From: Epiperipatus broadwayi
Lineage: Eukaryota > Onychophora > Udeonychophora > Euonychophora > Peripatidae
NCBI GenBank assembly: GCA_028023455.1
Contig: JAQFVV010000156.1
Location: forward strand, 2,871,236-2,935,235
Reading direction: 5' to 3'
Length of the DNA: 64,000 bases
Made by a program: the position numbers and the translations under genes
Notes under the pieces: model-generated
What the model was told of the DNA's origin: nothing
Databases searched by the model: none
Seen by the model: the letters and a program-made list of their open reading frames with translations, nothing else
Shown here: positions 44,199-54,197 of the stretch, piece by piece
Layout: each line of letters opens with the position of its first letter
Position numbering within the stretch: position 1 is the first letter of the stretch

Positions 44199-44998
44199 AA
44201 AAAACTATAATAAAAGCCTACGAAATTAAACAAAAACATACTAAATGTCAAAGCGATTTAAAAAGAGAATCACTTTAATTATCTAACTAACAGATAATAT
44301 TTCAAATCTTAATAACAGACTAATACATATTAAGTAATCAATGTTCCTATTAACCTGTAATAACGTCATTAGAGTTTAAATTCAGTTAATATCTTACTGT
44401 ATATCAAAAATTATTGCAAATACTCTGTTTAAATCGCACATATATAAAATCAACAAAACAGAAATAAAATAATCAGAATAGAAAATTGAAATTTAAAACA
44501 AAAGTTGATTATAACATCTGAGGCGAATAATGTTAAAAAAACCCTCCCCCTCCCGCACGAAGGGTTCAATGAAAAATAAGTAAAGTGTAAATTATGAATG
44601 CTATTTTTAAAATCCTATGAAATAAATGAGAAAAAAAAACTATAATAAAAGCCTACGACATTAAACAAAAACATACTAAATCTCAAAACGATTTAAAAAA
44701 TAAAAGTATTTATAAAATGCAAAAATAACAGCACGAAAAATGGCAGGAAAGAATCAGTCTCAGTTATCTAACTAACAGATATAATAATAATAATTCAAAC
44801 CTTAATAACAGACTAATACATATTAAGTAATCAATGTTCCTATTAATCTATAATAGCGTCATTAGAGTTTAAATTCAGTTAATATGTTACTCTATTACTA
44901 GTTTATATCAAAATTTTTGCAAGTACTCGGATTAAGTCGCACATATATAAAATCAACAAAATAGAAATAAAATAATCACAATAGAAAATACAATTTGA
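44199..44998 (+). repeat. tandem duplication, unit about 440 bp
   Basis: Copies at about 44205-44500 and 44639-44998 share long stretches such as AATAAAAGCCTACGA, TATCTAACTAACAGATA and CATATTAAGTAATCAATGTT. The second copy has an extra insertion of about 50 bp near 44700. No coding frame is seen. Confidence 0.85.
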
Positions 44999-45091
44999 AA
45001 GTAATTAAAATAGATTACCAATTTCCCTGGAGAGTGAGTTCATCTTTCAGCAGGTCGTTGAATTTTTTCATCCTTGCAAGATGAAACTTGG

Positions 45092-45765
45092 GCATGTATG
45101 TGAGAATTTTAATTTAGTATGTCATAAATTTTAGTTATTATAATGTATTAAAACATTTATTTAAAATGAAAGAGTATGCCTGTTTGAATTATAAAGCAAA
45201 ATGACTGTTTTTTTTAAAAAAAAAGAGATTTAAACTGCGTTTAAATATTTATATTTAAATACACATTTATGCTGAGATAATATTTAATAAAGTGGGAATG
45301 GAAAGATTTAATTATTATTAAGAAATAGTTAAATTAAAACTTAAAGAATAAGGATTTGTTTTGTTAAGACATGCCAAAGTTTTCTCATACGGTGAAGTGA
45401 TCATTATTATTAAAAATAGAATTATTAGATAGGGTGGAGTTTTCTTTTCTTTTTTAAAGCAGCTACAATTCGATGAGCTAGCTGGGGTCTCAGGTACTGG
45501 ATTCATTGCTGATCAGATAAACATGTTAATTACTATGTGATTAACTGGCGCCTAAAGGGTTTACCTTAAAATAAATAAAGTGTTTATTTGGTCAGTATTT
45601 GTCTAGTAGCCAAGTGTTTATATTATTGGTAGCTTGCTGCCAATGATATTCTGCACTTCACCTGAGGACCAAGCACCTTCAAAGATTGGGTAGTTTAGCA
45701 AGGGAGGAAGAGTATTTTTAGATTTCTATTTGTCATTATTTAAGATAAAGAAGGTGGGCAGTTCA
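45092..45765 (+). repeat. 5' LTR of gypsy element
   Basis: It is a direct repeat of 50973-51644, with small indels and substitutions. It holds an AAATAAATAAAG poly(A)-type run and ends AAGGTGGGCAGTTCA. A primer binding site follows directly. The shared sequence starts GCATGTATGTG. The exact TG start is not certain and no target duplication was found. Confidence 0.85.
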
Positions 45766-45767
45766 TT

Positions 45768-45785
45768 TGGCGCATCAACGTGGTC
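45768..45785 (+). other. primer binding site
   Basis: TGGCGCATCAACGTGG begins 2 bp after the LTR end. TGG is the complement of the tRNA CCA tail, so a tRNA ending GCGCCA would prime minus-strand synthesis. The tRNA identity is not assigned. Confidence 0.7.
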
Positions 45786-46149
45786 TGAAACTAGTCATTT
45801 CAAACGGTAGGATTAATGTAAGCTGTAGTTGGATGTTTTTAGATGGTGTGGTCAAAGTTAGCCATTAATAATATAAGTGACAGTTAGTGAGAAAGAAGTT
45901 AGAAAGCATGATAGTAGTGTTTTTTTTTTCCAGAACCAGTCGGATTAGCGTAAATAATAAATGATTTTATATGACATTATATAACATGGAGGAATAATCC
46001 TTAAGAAAAAAAGGGAGACACTCCGGACCAATGGTGATAGACGAGCAGGAAGCATAAAAGTAGAACTTCAAGAGGGCTTAGGTTGGTTGTACATACGTTT
46101 TGAATTGGAGAAAAGGAAGTTTACTTTTAAAGGAAATTAGTTGTGAAAT

Positions 46150-46690
46150 GGAAATAGCGAGCCGGGTTATAAAACTAAAGACTCTCAGAAAACAGAAATA
46201 CCGAATAGACCTTTAGAGAGTTTAGAGCGGTTTTTCTCATATAATGAGTTCAGCGAGTCAATTAAGGTTAATATAGCCATTAGTTATATACAGGATGAAG
46301 CTGAAGTTTGGTGGGAGTTGATGGGAATAAAACCAACAAGCTTTGAGGAGTACAAACGAGCATTGCTGTCAAGCTATTGGGGGGAGGAACTTCAGGACAT
46401 GGTTAAGCATCAGGCAGAACAGGATAAATGGCAGACGGGAATTACTGAGTACATTTTTTCATAGACAAGTAGCGAAACTGAGAATAGTCACAGCATACAA
46501 TTTGAGCAGCAAATCCTGCATATAGTAAGGCGATGTTTTTCAGAAGACATTTGAAAGATAATAATGGGAAAGGACACTATAGAACAAACTGCAGAGATAC
46601 TTATGACGCTGGACAGTAATAGACAAATGAGGAAAATCGGAGGAAAGAAGGGAATGCCAAAAATACTTGTGGGCAAGTAGAAAAGTTGAC
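46150..46690 (+). pseudogene. gypsy gag-like region
   Basis: This is the capsid part of a retrotransposon Gag, containing AEVWWELMGIKPTSFEEYKR and ALLSSYWGEEL. The WW plus F.....AL...Y spacing is typical of the retrotransposon-gag family. A stop at about 46462 and further stops break it, and no zinc knuckle is readable. Confidence 0.6.
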
Positions 46691-47300
46691 ACAAAGTGAG
46701 GAGAAGGAGGGTTTGATAATGGCATCTCATTCATGTCTGAAAATAGAAATGAAAATCAAAGGAACTATAAACGTACTGTTTGACTCAGGAAGTCAGGTGT
46801 CAGTGATTTCACAGAAAATTTTTGATGAAATAGGTCGGAGCAATTTGAAGCATAAAACCTTGCCACTAAAGAATGTATATGTAATGTTGGTGAATGGGAA
46901 AAGAGCCAAGTTGGCATCGGAACAAGCTTGGATAAGTATGAATATAGCAGGAAGGGAATATAACCATGTTATGTTGATTTTAGAGGGACTGATACATGAT
47001 GTTATCCTGGGGTCGTATTTTATGTGTGAAGTTGGATGTGTGTTAGAGTATGAAAAACGACAGGTGAGAATTAACAAGGCGGAAATCCCATTTGATGTGT
47101 GTGAGATAAATAATGTTAATGTGGAGTGTGATATAGAAAGTGCAGGAATAGAAATAGAGGAAAAGGCGATGGAAGATGAACGGGGAAGTAAGGATGGAAA
47201 ACAGTTGAAGGAGTTGTTGGATACATATGAAAGTATATTTTCAGAAGTTCCTGGAGTTATTGAAGGATATGAGCATAGGATAAAGCTTATGGAAAACTGA
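46686..47300 (+). pseudogene. gypsy protease region
   Basis: This retropepsin-like segment carries the catalytic motif VLFDSGSQVSVISQKIF (Asp-Ser-Gly) near residue 40 and VILGSYFM further on, matching the ILG motif of the fold. It is continuous for 204 codons and ends in a stop just before the reverse transcriptase region. In a live element it would release Gag and Pol proteins. Confidence 0.75.
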
Positions 47301-48080
47301 CCATATCAAGCTCGAGTTACACTATAGCACACCAATACAGAAATGCAGTGGAGGAACAACTAGAGAATATGTTAAAATGGGGAATTATTTCTAAATGCTC
47401 TTCCCCGTACAACAACCTGCTAGTGACAGTAAAGAAAAAGAATGGGCCTATTCAATTGTGCCTAGATGCATGGCAATTGAATAAAATAACAGTGTTAGAT
47501 ACCAATGCACCACCACCTATAAGTGAATTATTAATGAAGTTTCATAAAAAAAAGATATTTTCGACTTTTGACCTAACAGCCAGTTACTGGCAGATCAAGC
47601 TGCATCCTGAGAACTGGAAATACACTGCTTTCCGTTATAACGGATGTGCATATAATTTCAACCAAATTCCATTCGGTTTAAAAAATAGCAGGGCAGGATT
47701 AATGCAATGCTTTGACCAAGTATTATCCTGAAAAATCAAAAGCTTGATTACGGTGTATGTGGATGATATCATTTTAGCCTCAGAAAGTGTGGAAGAACAC
47801 TTCAAATATTTGAAATTGCTATTCGATGAATGGAAAAATAAGGGAATTAAATTTAGGCAAAAGCTATTTAATGACTACAGAGGTAAAATTCTTGGGACAC
47901 ATAATTAGTGAACAAGGGATATCCCCAAATCCAGAGAAAATACAAGCTATACAAAATTTTCCTAGGCCAACAAAGAAGAAAGACATCAAATCTTTTCTCG
48001 GGTTATGTAATTTTTTCAATCAATTTTATAAAAAATTTTCCTTGTATATGGAGCCTCTGTTACAGCTATTAAGAAAATAA
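47300..48080 (+). pseudogene. gypsy reverse transcriptase region
   Basis: Motifs in order are CSSPYNNLLVTVKKKNG, LCLDAWQLNKIT (where Arg is usual in place of Trp), FSTFDLTASYWQIKLHPE (motif A), FNQIPFGLKNS (motif B) and VYVDDIILASESVEEH (motif C, YVDD intact). A stop at about 47729 and a frameshift near 47850 divide the domain. The last part (47826-48080) contains VKFLGHIISEQGISPNPEK and IKSFLGLCNFF, the thumb and connection. Confidence 0.85.
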
Positions 48081-48540
48081 AAAATGGATGTGGGAAGAGC
48101 AACAAGAGCGCAGTTTTGAAAGTGTAAAAAGATTTTTTAAAGGAAGTTATGTTGACATACCCAGACTGTAGTAAACCATTTGTAGTACAGACAGCAGTGG
48201 AATTGTATTGGGGGCTACGTTATCTCAGGTGCAAGATGATGGAAAGTATGGGGTGCTTTTCTTTGTAAGTCGTTTATTAAATGAGCCAGAGAAAAATTAT
48301 ACTGTAACCGAGAGAGAGACTTTAGCGATCGTGTGGACCTTTAAGAAGTTTAGGAAGTACCTAATAGGATCGCAGGTGATAGTGATCACCGACCACAGGA
48401 GCCTTGCGTTCCTTAATCATAGTTTTCTTTCAAATAGTAGGTTGATCCGATGGAGTCTATTCTTGTAAGAATTCGATTATAGTATACAGTATTGTCCAGG
48501 CAAAGACAATATGGTGTTAGATGCTTTAAGTTGATACCCG
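48081..48540 (+). pseudogene. gypsy RNase H region
   Basis: After a frameshifted start the 48208-48468 frame reads GATLSQVQDDGKYGVLFFVS and KNYTVTERETLAIVW, then VIVITDHRSLAFL. This is the usual RNase H pattern with conserved Glu and TDH. Stops break it at about 48468 and 48530. Confidence 0.8.
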
Positions 48541-48639
48541 GTAGAACATCAGCTACATTTAAATTGTAATAACGCATACATAGCAATGGCAGAAATACAT
48601 CAAAATAAGGAGATAGAATGCAGTTTGAAAAGGTTAAGA

Positions 48640-49841
48640 GAGTTGCAAGAAAAGTGCAGAATGTAAACAAATAATAGATTATTTGTGCCACCAACCTATA
48701 GGTGGACTTATAAACAATACACTATGGAAAGAAAGGAAACGATATTGTTGAAAAGTGGATTTTTGCAGCACAAAATGAAAGATGGTGAACATACGTGAAT
48801 CGTTCTTCCAATGATCATGCGGAAACAGATGATTAAGTACATACATGAAAAGTACAGACATTATGGGGCAAGCAAAACTGAAGGATGGATAAGCAACTGT
48901 TTTTATTGGCCGAGAATGTATAGGAGTGTCTTAAACATCATTGAAGGGTGTACTGTGTGTGCAAAAACCAAACCTAATATGTCAAATGCGGGGCCGCTGA
49001 GATTCATATACTCATATCAGCCTAACAGTTTATTGGCAATAGACTTTTATGGACTATTACCTCAATTTAATTGAAAGAAATATCTGGTTGTGACTTATGA
49101 CGTGTTCTCTAAGTTTGTGGCTGTTTACCTGGTGGCGCTAAACCATAAGTGATGCTAAAAAAACCATAAGGGTCCTTGAACATCAACATTTTCAAAATGT
49201 GGGAATCCCAAAACATAATGTCAGACCACAGAATGCCCTTTATGTCTGAAGAATGGAAAAGATGGATGGAGCATCACAAGATAAGACATATCTTCACTTC
49301 AATTTGCAATGTGCAATCTAATCCATACGAACGAATCATGAGGGAATTGGGACATTTATTTCATGTATATCTACAGAATGATCATCATGGATGGGTGAAG
49401 GAGGCAACGAAAGTCACTGACATGATAAATTGGTCAAAGAATGAATCAACACTATTCGAGCCTATTAGACTCCATCAAGAAAAGAATATACCATATCTGT
49501 TTAAAACTTTCTTACCAGTTGGAGTGCCATATATTGACAAGGAAAAAGATGTTGACAAGGCACACTGTAAGCTTAGAAGAATGGGCAATATAAGACAAAA
49601 GAGACAAGGGAAGGTCAAATGTGTGTTTAAGTTGGGGGATGAAGTTATAGAATCCAGTAAGCCCTCTGGAGAAGGGAATATATAAAAAATTTCAACCAAT
49701 ATATGATGGGCCTTATAAAATCATAAAAGAATATGGAAATAATGCATTTGAAGTTGCTCAGGAGTCAGAGAAAAAAGGAACTTTTAATGCTCGATCTAAA
49801 AAAAAAATAATGTGGCTATACGAGAATATAGACAAAAAATG
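48640..49841 (+). pseudogene. gypsy integrase region
   Basis: The zinc-binding part is at 48811-49074 (KYRHYGASKTEGWISNCFYW and CTVCAKTK). The first catalytic Asp lies in LLAIDFYGLLP, after which a stop and frameshifts follow. At 49176-49685 the core resumes with SDHRMPFMSEEW (second Asp) and NPYERIMRELG (the expected Glu region). The C-terminal part includes KVKCVFKLGDEV and, in another frame to about 49841, a decayed chromatin-binding-like tail. It is non-functional as it stands. Confidence 0.8.
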
Positions 49842-49872
49842 AATTTCAATTTAATATAGCAATGGGATTTAT

Positions 49873-50025
49873 GACTACTTTTAAATAATACTAGATATTC
49901 AATAATATGTCTGTATATTATTCTGTTGAAACTAAAATGCTCAGAATGATATTTTAGTTTCGGGGAAAATGGAGTAATTTACCGAGGTACATTATTGAAT
50001 ATATTAGTATTATTTAAAAGTAGTA
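49873..50025. repeat. hairpin-forming inverted repeat (37-bp arms)
   Basis: Arms 49873-49909 and 49989-50025 share TACTTTTAAATAATACTA on opposite strands. An inner perfect 11-bp stem GAAACTAAAAT/ATTTTAGTTTC lies near the centre. It is probably a small MITE inserted just after the pol remnant. Confidence 0.85.
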
Positions 50026-50670
50026 ATATTTCATAAATCTCGCCTTTTAAAAATAAAGTGGGAAAATAAAAGTTAAAAGTTGAAGGAAAAGAAAATTAAA
50101 AACAAAACAGTAGGGTAGGGGGGTTTATTGTTAAAGAAAAATAAGTAATAAGTGCTTTTAAAGAGGGTAAGATTTTTTTATTTTTGAAATAAAAATGATT
50201 TAATATTATTTTTGATTAGTTTGTAATAAAAAAGTAATAAAGAAAAAATTTGTTTTGTTTTATAATAAAATAATTAAATGTGTGCATGTGTGTAAAAGTT
50301 TTGAACAAAAGAATAAAATAGAAGCCTAACCAGAGTGAAGTAAAAGTAATTTCATGAGATAACAAACACTGGACAAAAACAAAAACTTTGTCATTGTTAA
50401 GACGGTTTAAAAATTTCAACATTCCATTATTATTTATTATATTTTAAAAGAAAATATTTCAAAATATTTTTTAAAATTACCGAATCAAAGATTATATAAA
50501 TTGTTATATCTACCAAAATGATGCATTGTTAAATCTACCGTATTGTGCAGCTAGGTGGAGCTTTCACTGCGAATAACATCAACAGATAGTTCGGAGGGCA
50601 AACCATGTACGGATAAAGTCCATAAAATAGCGGAGTGTTTATGCTGAAAATCCATGAAGGTTATATAATA
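50026..50670. other. gypsy 3' non-coding segment
   Basis: Mostly AT-rich with nothing recognised, apart from a GC-richer patch at 50540-50640. Confidence 0.45.
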
Positions 50671-50976
50671 TCACGAATTCAATGAGGATTTATTGGAGGT
50701 TAGCACTAACCGGTCATAGATAACATTTTTAGAAAATGCATTGTGCTGTATGTATGTCATTTCAGATTTCCAAATCCTAGGTAACTTGGTTTTAATACTC
50801 TCTAATTCTTGATTTTCTTTTTTTAAAAAAAAAACAACTGATAAATAAATAAATAAAACTATACTTAATAATAATACAATGATATCCGTCCATATAAAAC
50901 TAATACATATAATAAATGGGAAATACAAATGATATCGGCTTCTGTGTTTAACTTTATTTAAAAACATTGTGTGCAT
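50671..50976 (-). CDS. minus-strand ORF with membrane segment, unrecognised
   Basis: The frame is 101 codons, antisense to the gypsy element, and I do not recognise it. Residues of about 18-52 are strongly hydrophobic (two adjacent segments including IIVLLLSIVLFIYLSVVFFL). They are followed by a charged stretch (KKENQELESIKTKLPRIW). It overlaps the first 4 bp of the 3' LTR. It may be a chance ORF in AT-rich DNA, an antisense ORF of the element, or a captured gene fragment. Confidence 0.2.
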   Translation of the reverse strand: MHTMFLNKVKHRSRYHLYFPFIICISFIWTDIIVLLLSIVLFIYLSVVFFLKKENQELESIKTKLPRIWKSEMTYIQHNAFSKNVIYDRLVLTSNKSSLNS

Positions 50977-51644
50977 GTATGTGTGAATTTTAATTTAGTA
51001 TGTCATGTAAATTTTAGTTATTATAATGTATTAAAACATTTATTTAAAATGAAAGAGTGTGAGTGTTCGAATTATAAAGTAAAACGACTTTTTTTTTAAA
51101 AAAAAAAGATATTTAAACGACAGTTTAAATATTTATATTTAAATACACATTTATGCTGAGATAATATTTTAATAAAGTGGGAATGGAAAGATTTAATTAT
51201 TATTAAGAAATAGTTAAATTAAAACTTAAAGAATAAGGATTTGTTTTGCTAAGGATGCTAAAGTTTACTGCATGGTAAATCATCATTATTTAAAGTAGAA
51301 TGTTTAGATTGGGTGGAGAGTTCTTTTCTTTTAAAGCAGCTGCAATTTGATGAGCTAGCTGGGGTCTCGGGTACTGAATTCTTTACTGATCGGGTAAACA
51401 TGTTAATTACTATGTGATTAACTGGCGCCTAAAGGTTTACCTTAAAATAAATAAAGTCTTTATTTGGTCAGTATTTGTCTAGTAGTTGAGTGTTTATATT
51501 ATTGGTAGCTTGCTGCCAATGATATTCTGTACTTTACCTGAGGACCAAGCACCTTCAAAGATTGGGTAGTTTAGCAAGGGAGGAAGAGTATTTTTAGATT
51601 TCTATTTGTAGTTATTATTTAAGATAAAGAAGGTGGGTGGTTCA
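50973..51644 (+). repeat. 3' LTR of gypsy element
   Basis: It is a copy of 45092-45765, aligning end to end with small indels, and ends AAGGTGGGTGGTTCA. Differences include TGTTTGAATT against TGTTCGAATT and a loss near 51280, so the two LTRs have diverged since insertion. Confidence 0.85.
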
Positions 51645-52503
51645 ATATATACAAGAATGTTACTGCAAGGAAAGTTTTAGATAAAAGGTTATAACGGATG
51701 GTCAACTATGCTTGGATTCGCACTTGTCTACACACCAAATGTAACAGATGGGAAAATAACTTGCAAACTGTAATACTATGCACATGTAGCAATCTGGTGT
51801 AGGGCAAGTTAATATGCCCTAATTTATTGCCCCTAATGACACAATCTGCAGAGACCTACCAGGCCTAGAAGGGGAAAAAGTTGCATCTAACTATGGTCGG
51901 ACCTTGGGTCTTCTGGTAGAATGATAATGAGAACCTGATGAAATGCTTAACCAATGATTGCATATGTTTTAATTGACTAACTTTATCCCTATTTAATATC
52001 AAATGCAATTTAGGTTAGTTCATCCACTTTTCCCTTTTTCAATTCCGTTATGCCCTAATATTCAAACCCAGAGAGAATATTGCTTTTGACTTCTCTAACT
52101 GGTATGAACAGGTAAACACAGCAACTCCTGCACCTATATATAGGTTACAACTAGCATTTATATTTGTTTTACGTTAAAGTTTTTATATGACAAGAAAAAT
52201 AGATGTGTGTGCATGCATAATTGTTTATAAACTGTGGAATGTCAGGACAACTCAATAAACCAGAGACCGGAATAATATAAACTTAAACATTTATTAACAA
52301 TAATAAATAACATAAACTATAATAATAATAGTAATGACAAAAATAATAATAATATGTACATGTGTCACATGTGAACCTCTATCATTTTATTAACTAATGG
52401 TTCTCCAGATCCAACCCTTATACCCCATGGTAGAAATCCATCTACGTCACTCATTCTTTACAAATCATAATTGTATAGAAAAATAAACTTTAGTAATTTA
52501 AGA
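51645..52503. other. unassigned intergenic DNA
   Basis: Nothing is recognised. A run of AATAATAATA-type repeats lies near 52320-52350. Confidence 0.45.
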
Positions 52504-52588
52504 TAATTTAGATGCTTGCTAGCTAAATTGTATACTTACTGATGTTAATAATCTATTTAACTTAAGTTCCCCCAATTTATATATAAAT

Positions 52589-54197
52589 CAGTGTTTCCCA
52601 ACCTTTTTTGGCTCATATACCACTTGGTAGTACATCATGCTAAATTGTACCACTTTGTAAAAATGATTATATTTGGTGAAATTTGTTATTGTGAGTGTTT
52701 TTTTTTATTTGCTTTATAGATATTATAGAGTGACCATGTATGAATTCACATCTCATAATGAGACAAATTACATTGAAACATGCCTAAATGTCATGCCAGA
52801 TTATAAACTCACTGTAACATATTTATATGTATGTGTTTGTTCAAAGTTTCATATTTTTTTCAAAATAATTTATTAAAGATTACATTATTATATTAAAGGT
52901 TATTTGGTACATATTTTGTTCAAAGTGTTTTCTCATTTCTTCATTTGGTTTTCCCGAATTTGTGTCTGTTTTCTCTTTTTTGGAGCATCTTGCTATTGGT
53001 TGGGCCATGGAGAAGATAAATCCAGCACGTCCCAAGTCATGGTAAAAATAACCTCGGGGGTTATCAGGCTATCTCTTGTTCTTGTTTTCTTTATATTGTT
53101 CAGCATGAAGTCAATAGGATTAAAATTTTGATGATTAAATACTAGCTTACATCTAATAATCCACAACAGATGATCAAGAATTAATGAGAGTCTAATTTCT
53201 GGGTATGATCCTTTTCTGATACATTCTTTCAAATTAAATAATTTAGATTGATTTACCTTGATCGGACTCATCTACTATTTTGTAATATTTTGTTTACTAA
53301 TAAATGGTTTTAATAAAAACACAAAATTATAAAAAACCAATTAATATATTTTTTTATCATAATCAAATATTTTTATAAAATAAATTTAATGAGATCTTTG
53401 TCCTTGTTTCGAACAACATAATTTTTTGAAAATTGATTCAAAAGATGCGAGGTATACCCTTAACTCTACAGCTGTGTTCAATCTGTTTCGATACTTATTT
53501 TTTAAAAAAATATATGAATAAAAAGTTCTTCCTACTAATTCCATACTAGTAAATGGTAATAATAATTTAAGAGCTTTCTCAGAAAGTTGTTCATATTCTT
53601 TAATGCTTAACCAAAAATTAATTAGATTGTGTCGTTTGAATTCTACTTGTAAAGTTCTGTCACATGATAAATTCTATTACATTTTTTTTATTCTTTATTG
53701 ATAATGATGTAGCTTTTTTTAAATTTTCTGCATAGAAGGGGTTTGAAATCCAATTATCATTTGTGTTTTCTGGTTTTGGAAAATATTCCATGAAAGACAA
53801 TTTTAATCCTGTTAAATGTGCTATTATATTTTCTCATATATCTTGAGACAGACTGACCTTATTTTTAAAACAAAAAAATTTGTAGAGTTTCGAATACTTC
53901 CAGTTGATTGTTTTCAATACTTATATATATTACTCTTTCCAGAAATCTAATTTCTTAATCATACTTTCAATTTTATCATTAACATTAAAGATCGTTATCT
54001 ACTGTACATATTAACAACTTTACTGTATATTATTAATTAAAATAATTTTTATGAATTATAGGGAAAAAAAGTTTTCTATGATATTTTTATGATTTAATTT
54101 TTTTTTTATTCCGTCATTATTGATTATTATTCGTGTACCACCAACCAACAACTCACGTACCACCAGTGGTACATGTACAACAGGTTGGGAAATACTG
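52589..54197 (-). mobile_element. hAT element 3 (1.6 kb, degraded)
   Basis: The terminal repeats are CAGTGTTTCCCAACCT at 52589 and, on the opposite strand, CAGTATTTCCCAACCT at 54197. The flanks ATATAAAT (52581-52588) and ATATATAT (54198-54205) form an 8-bp target duplication with one mismatch. The uninterrupted version of the target is seen in the other arm of the large inverted repeat, which confirms the insertion. Confidence 0.92.
53380..54050 (-). pseudogene. hAT transposase C-terminal remnant
   Basis: On the minus strand, at about 53640-53530, the sequence reads FWLSIKEYEQLSEKALKLLL and then LPFTSMELVGRTFYS. This corresponds to the hAT dimerisation region (FW..I..EYP.LSE.A...LLPF.STYLCE..FS). 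Frameshifts and stops elsewhere prevent further reading, and the catalytic core is not readable. The open frames 52904-53131 and 52993-53271 have no motif. Confidence 0.6.

Larger units (their letters stand above)
45092..51644 (+). mobile_element. Ty3/gypsy LTR retrotransposon (6.5 kb, defective)
   Basis: Two LTRs of about 673 bp enclose a primer binding site and gag, protease, reverse transcriptase, RNase H and integrase regions in the gypsy order. Pol is broken by several stops and frameshifts, so the copy is defective. Between the end of pol (about 49841) and the 3' LTR lie 1.1 kb with no recognised function and no clear polypurine tract beside the LTR. Confidence 0.88.

Noticed and set aside
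49963-49976. Purine-rich CGGGGAAAATGGAG as the polypurine tract and true start of a longer 3' LTR
   Set aside because: The following sequence has no counterpart near the 5' LTR, and the tract lies inside a hairpin element (49873-50025).
52993-53271. 92-codon minus-strand ORF in hAT element 3
   Set aside because: It matches no transposase segment, while the recognisable transposase remnant lies further along at about 53530-53640.
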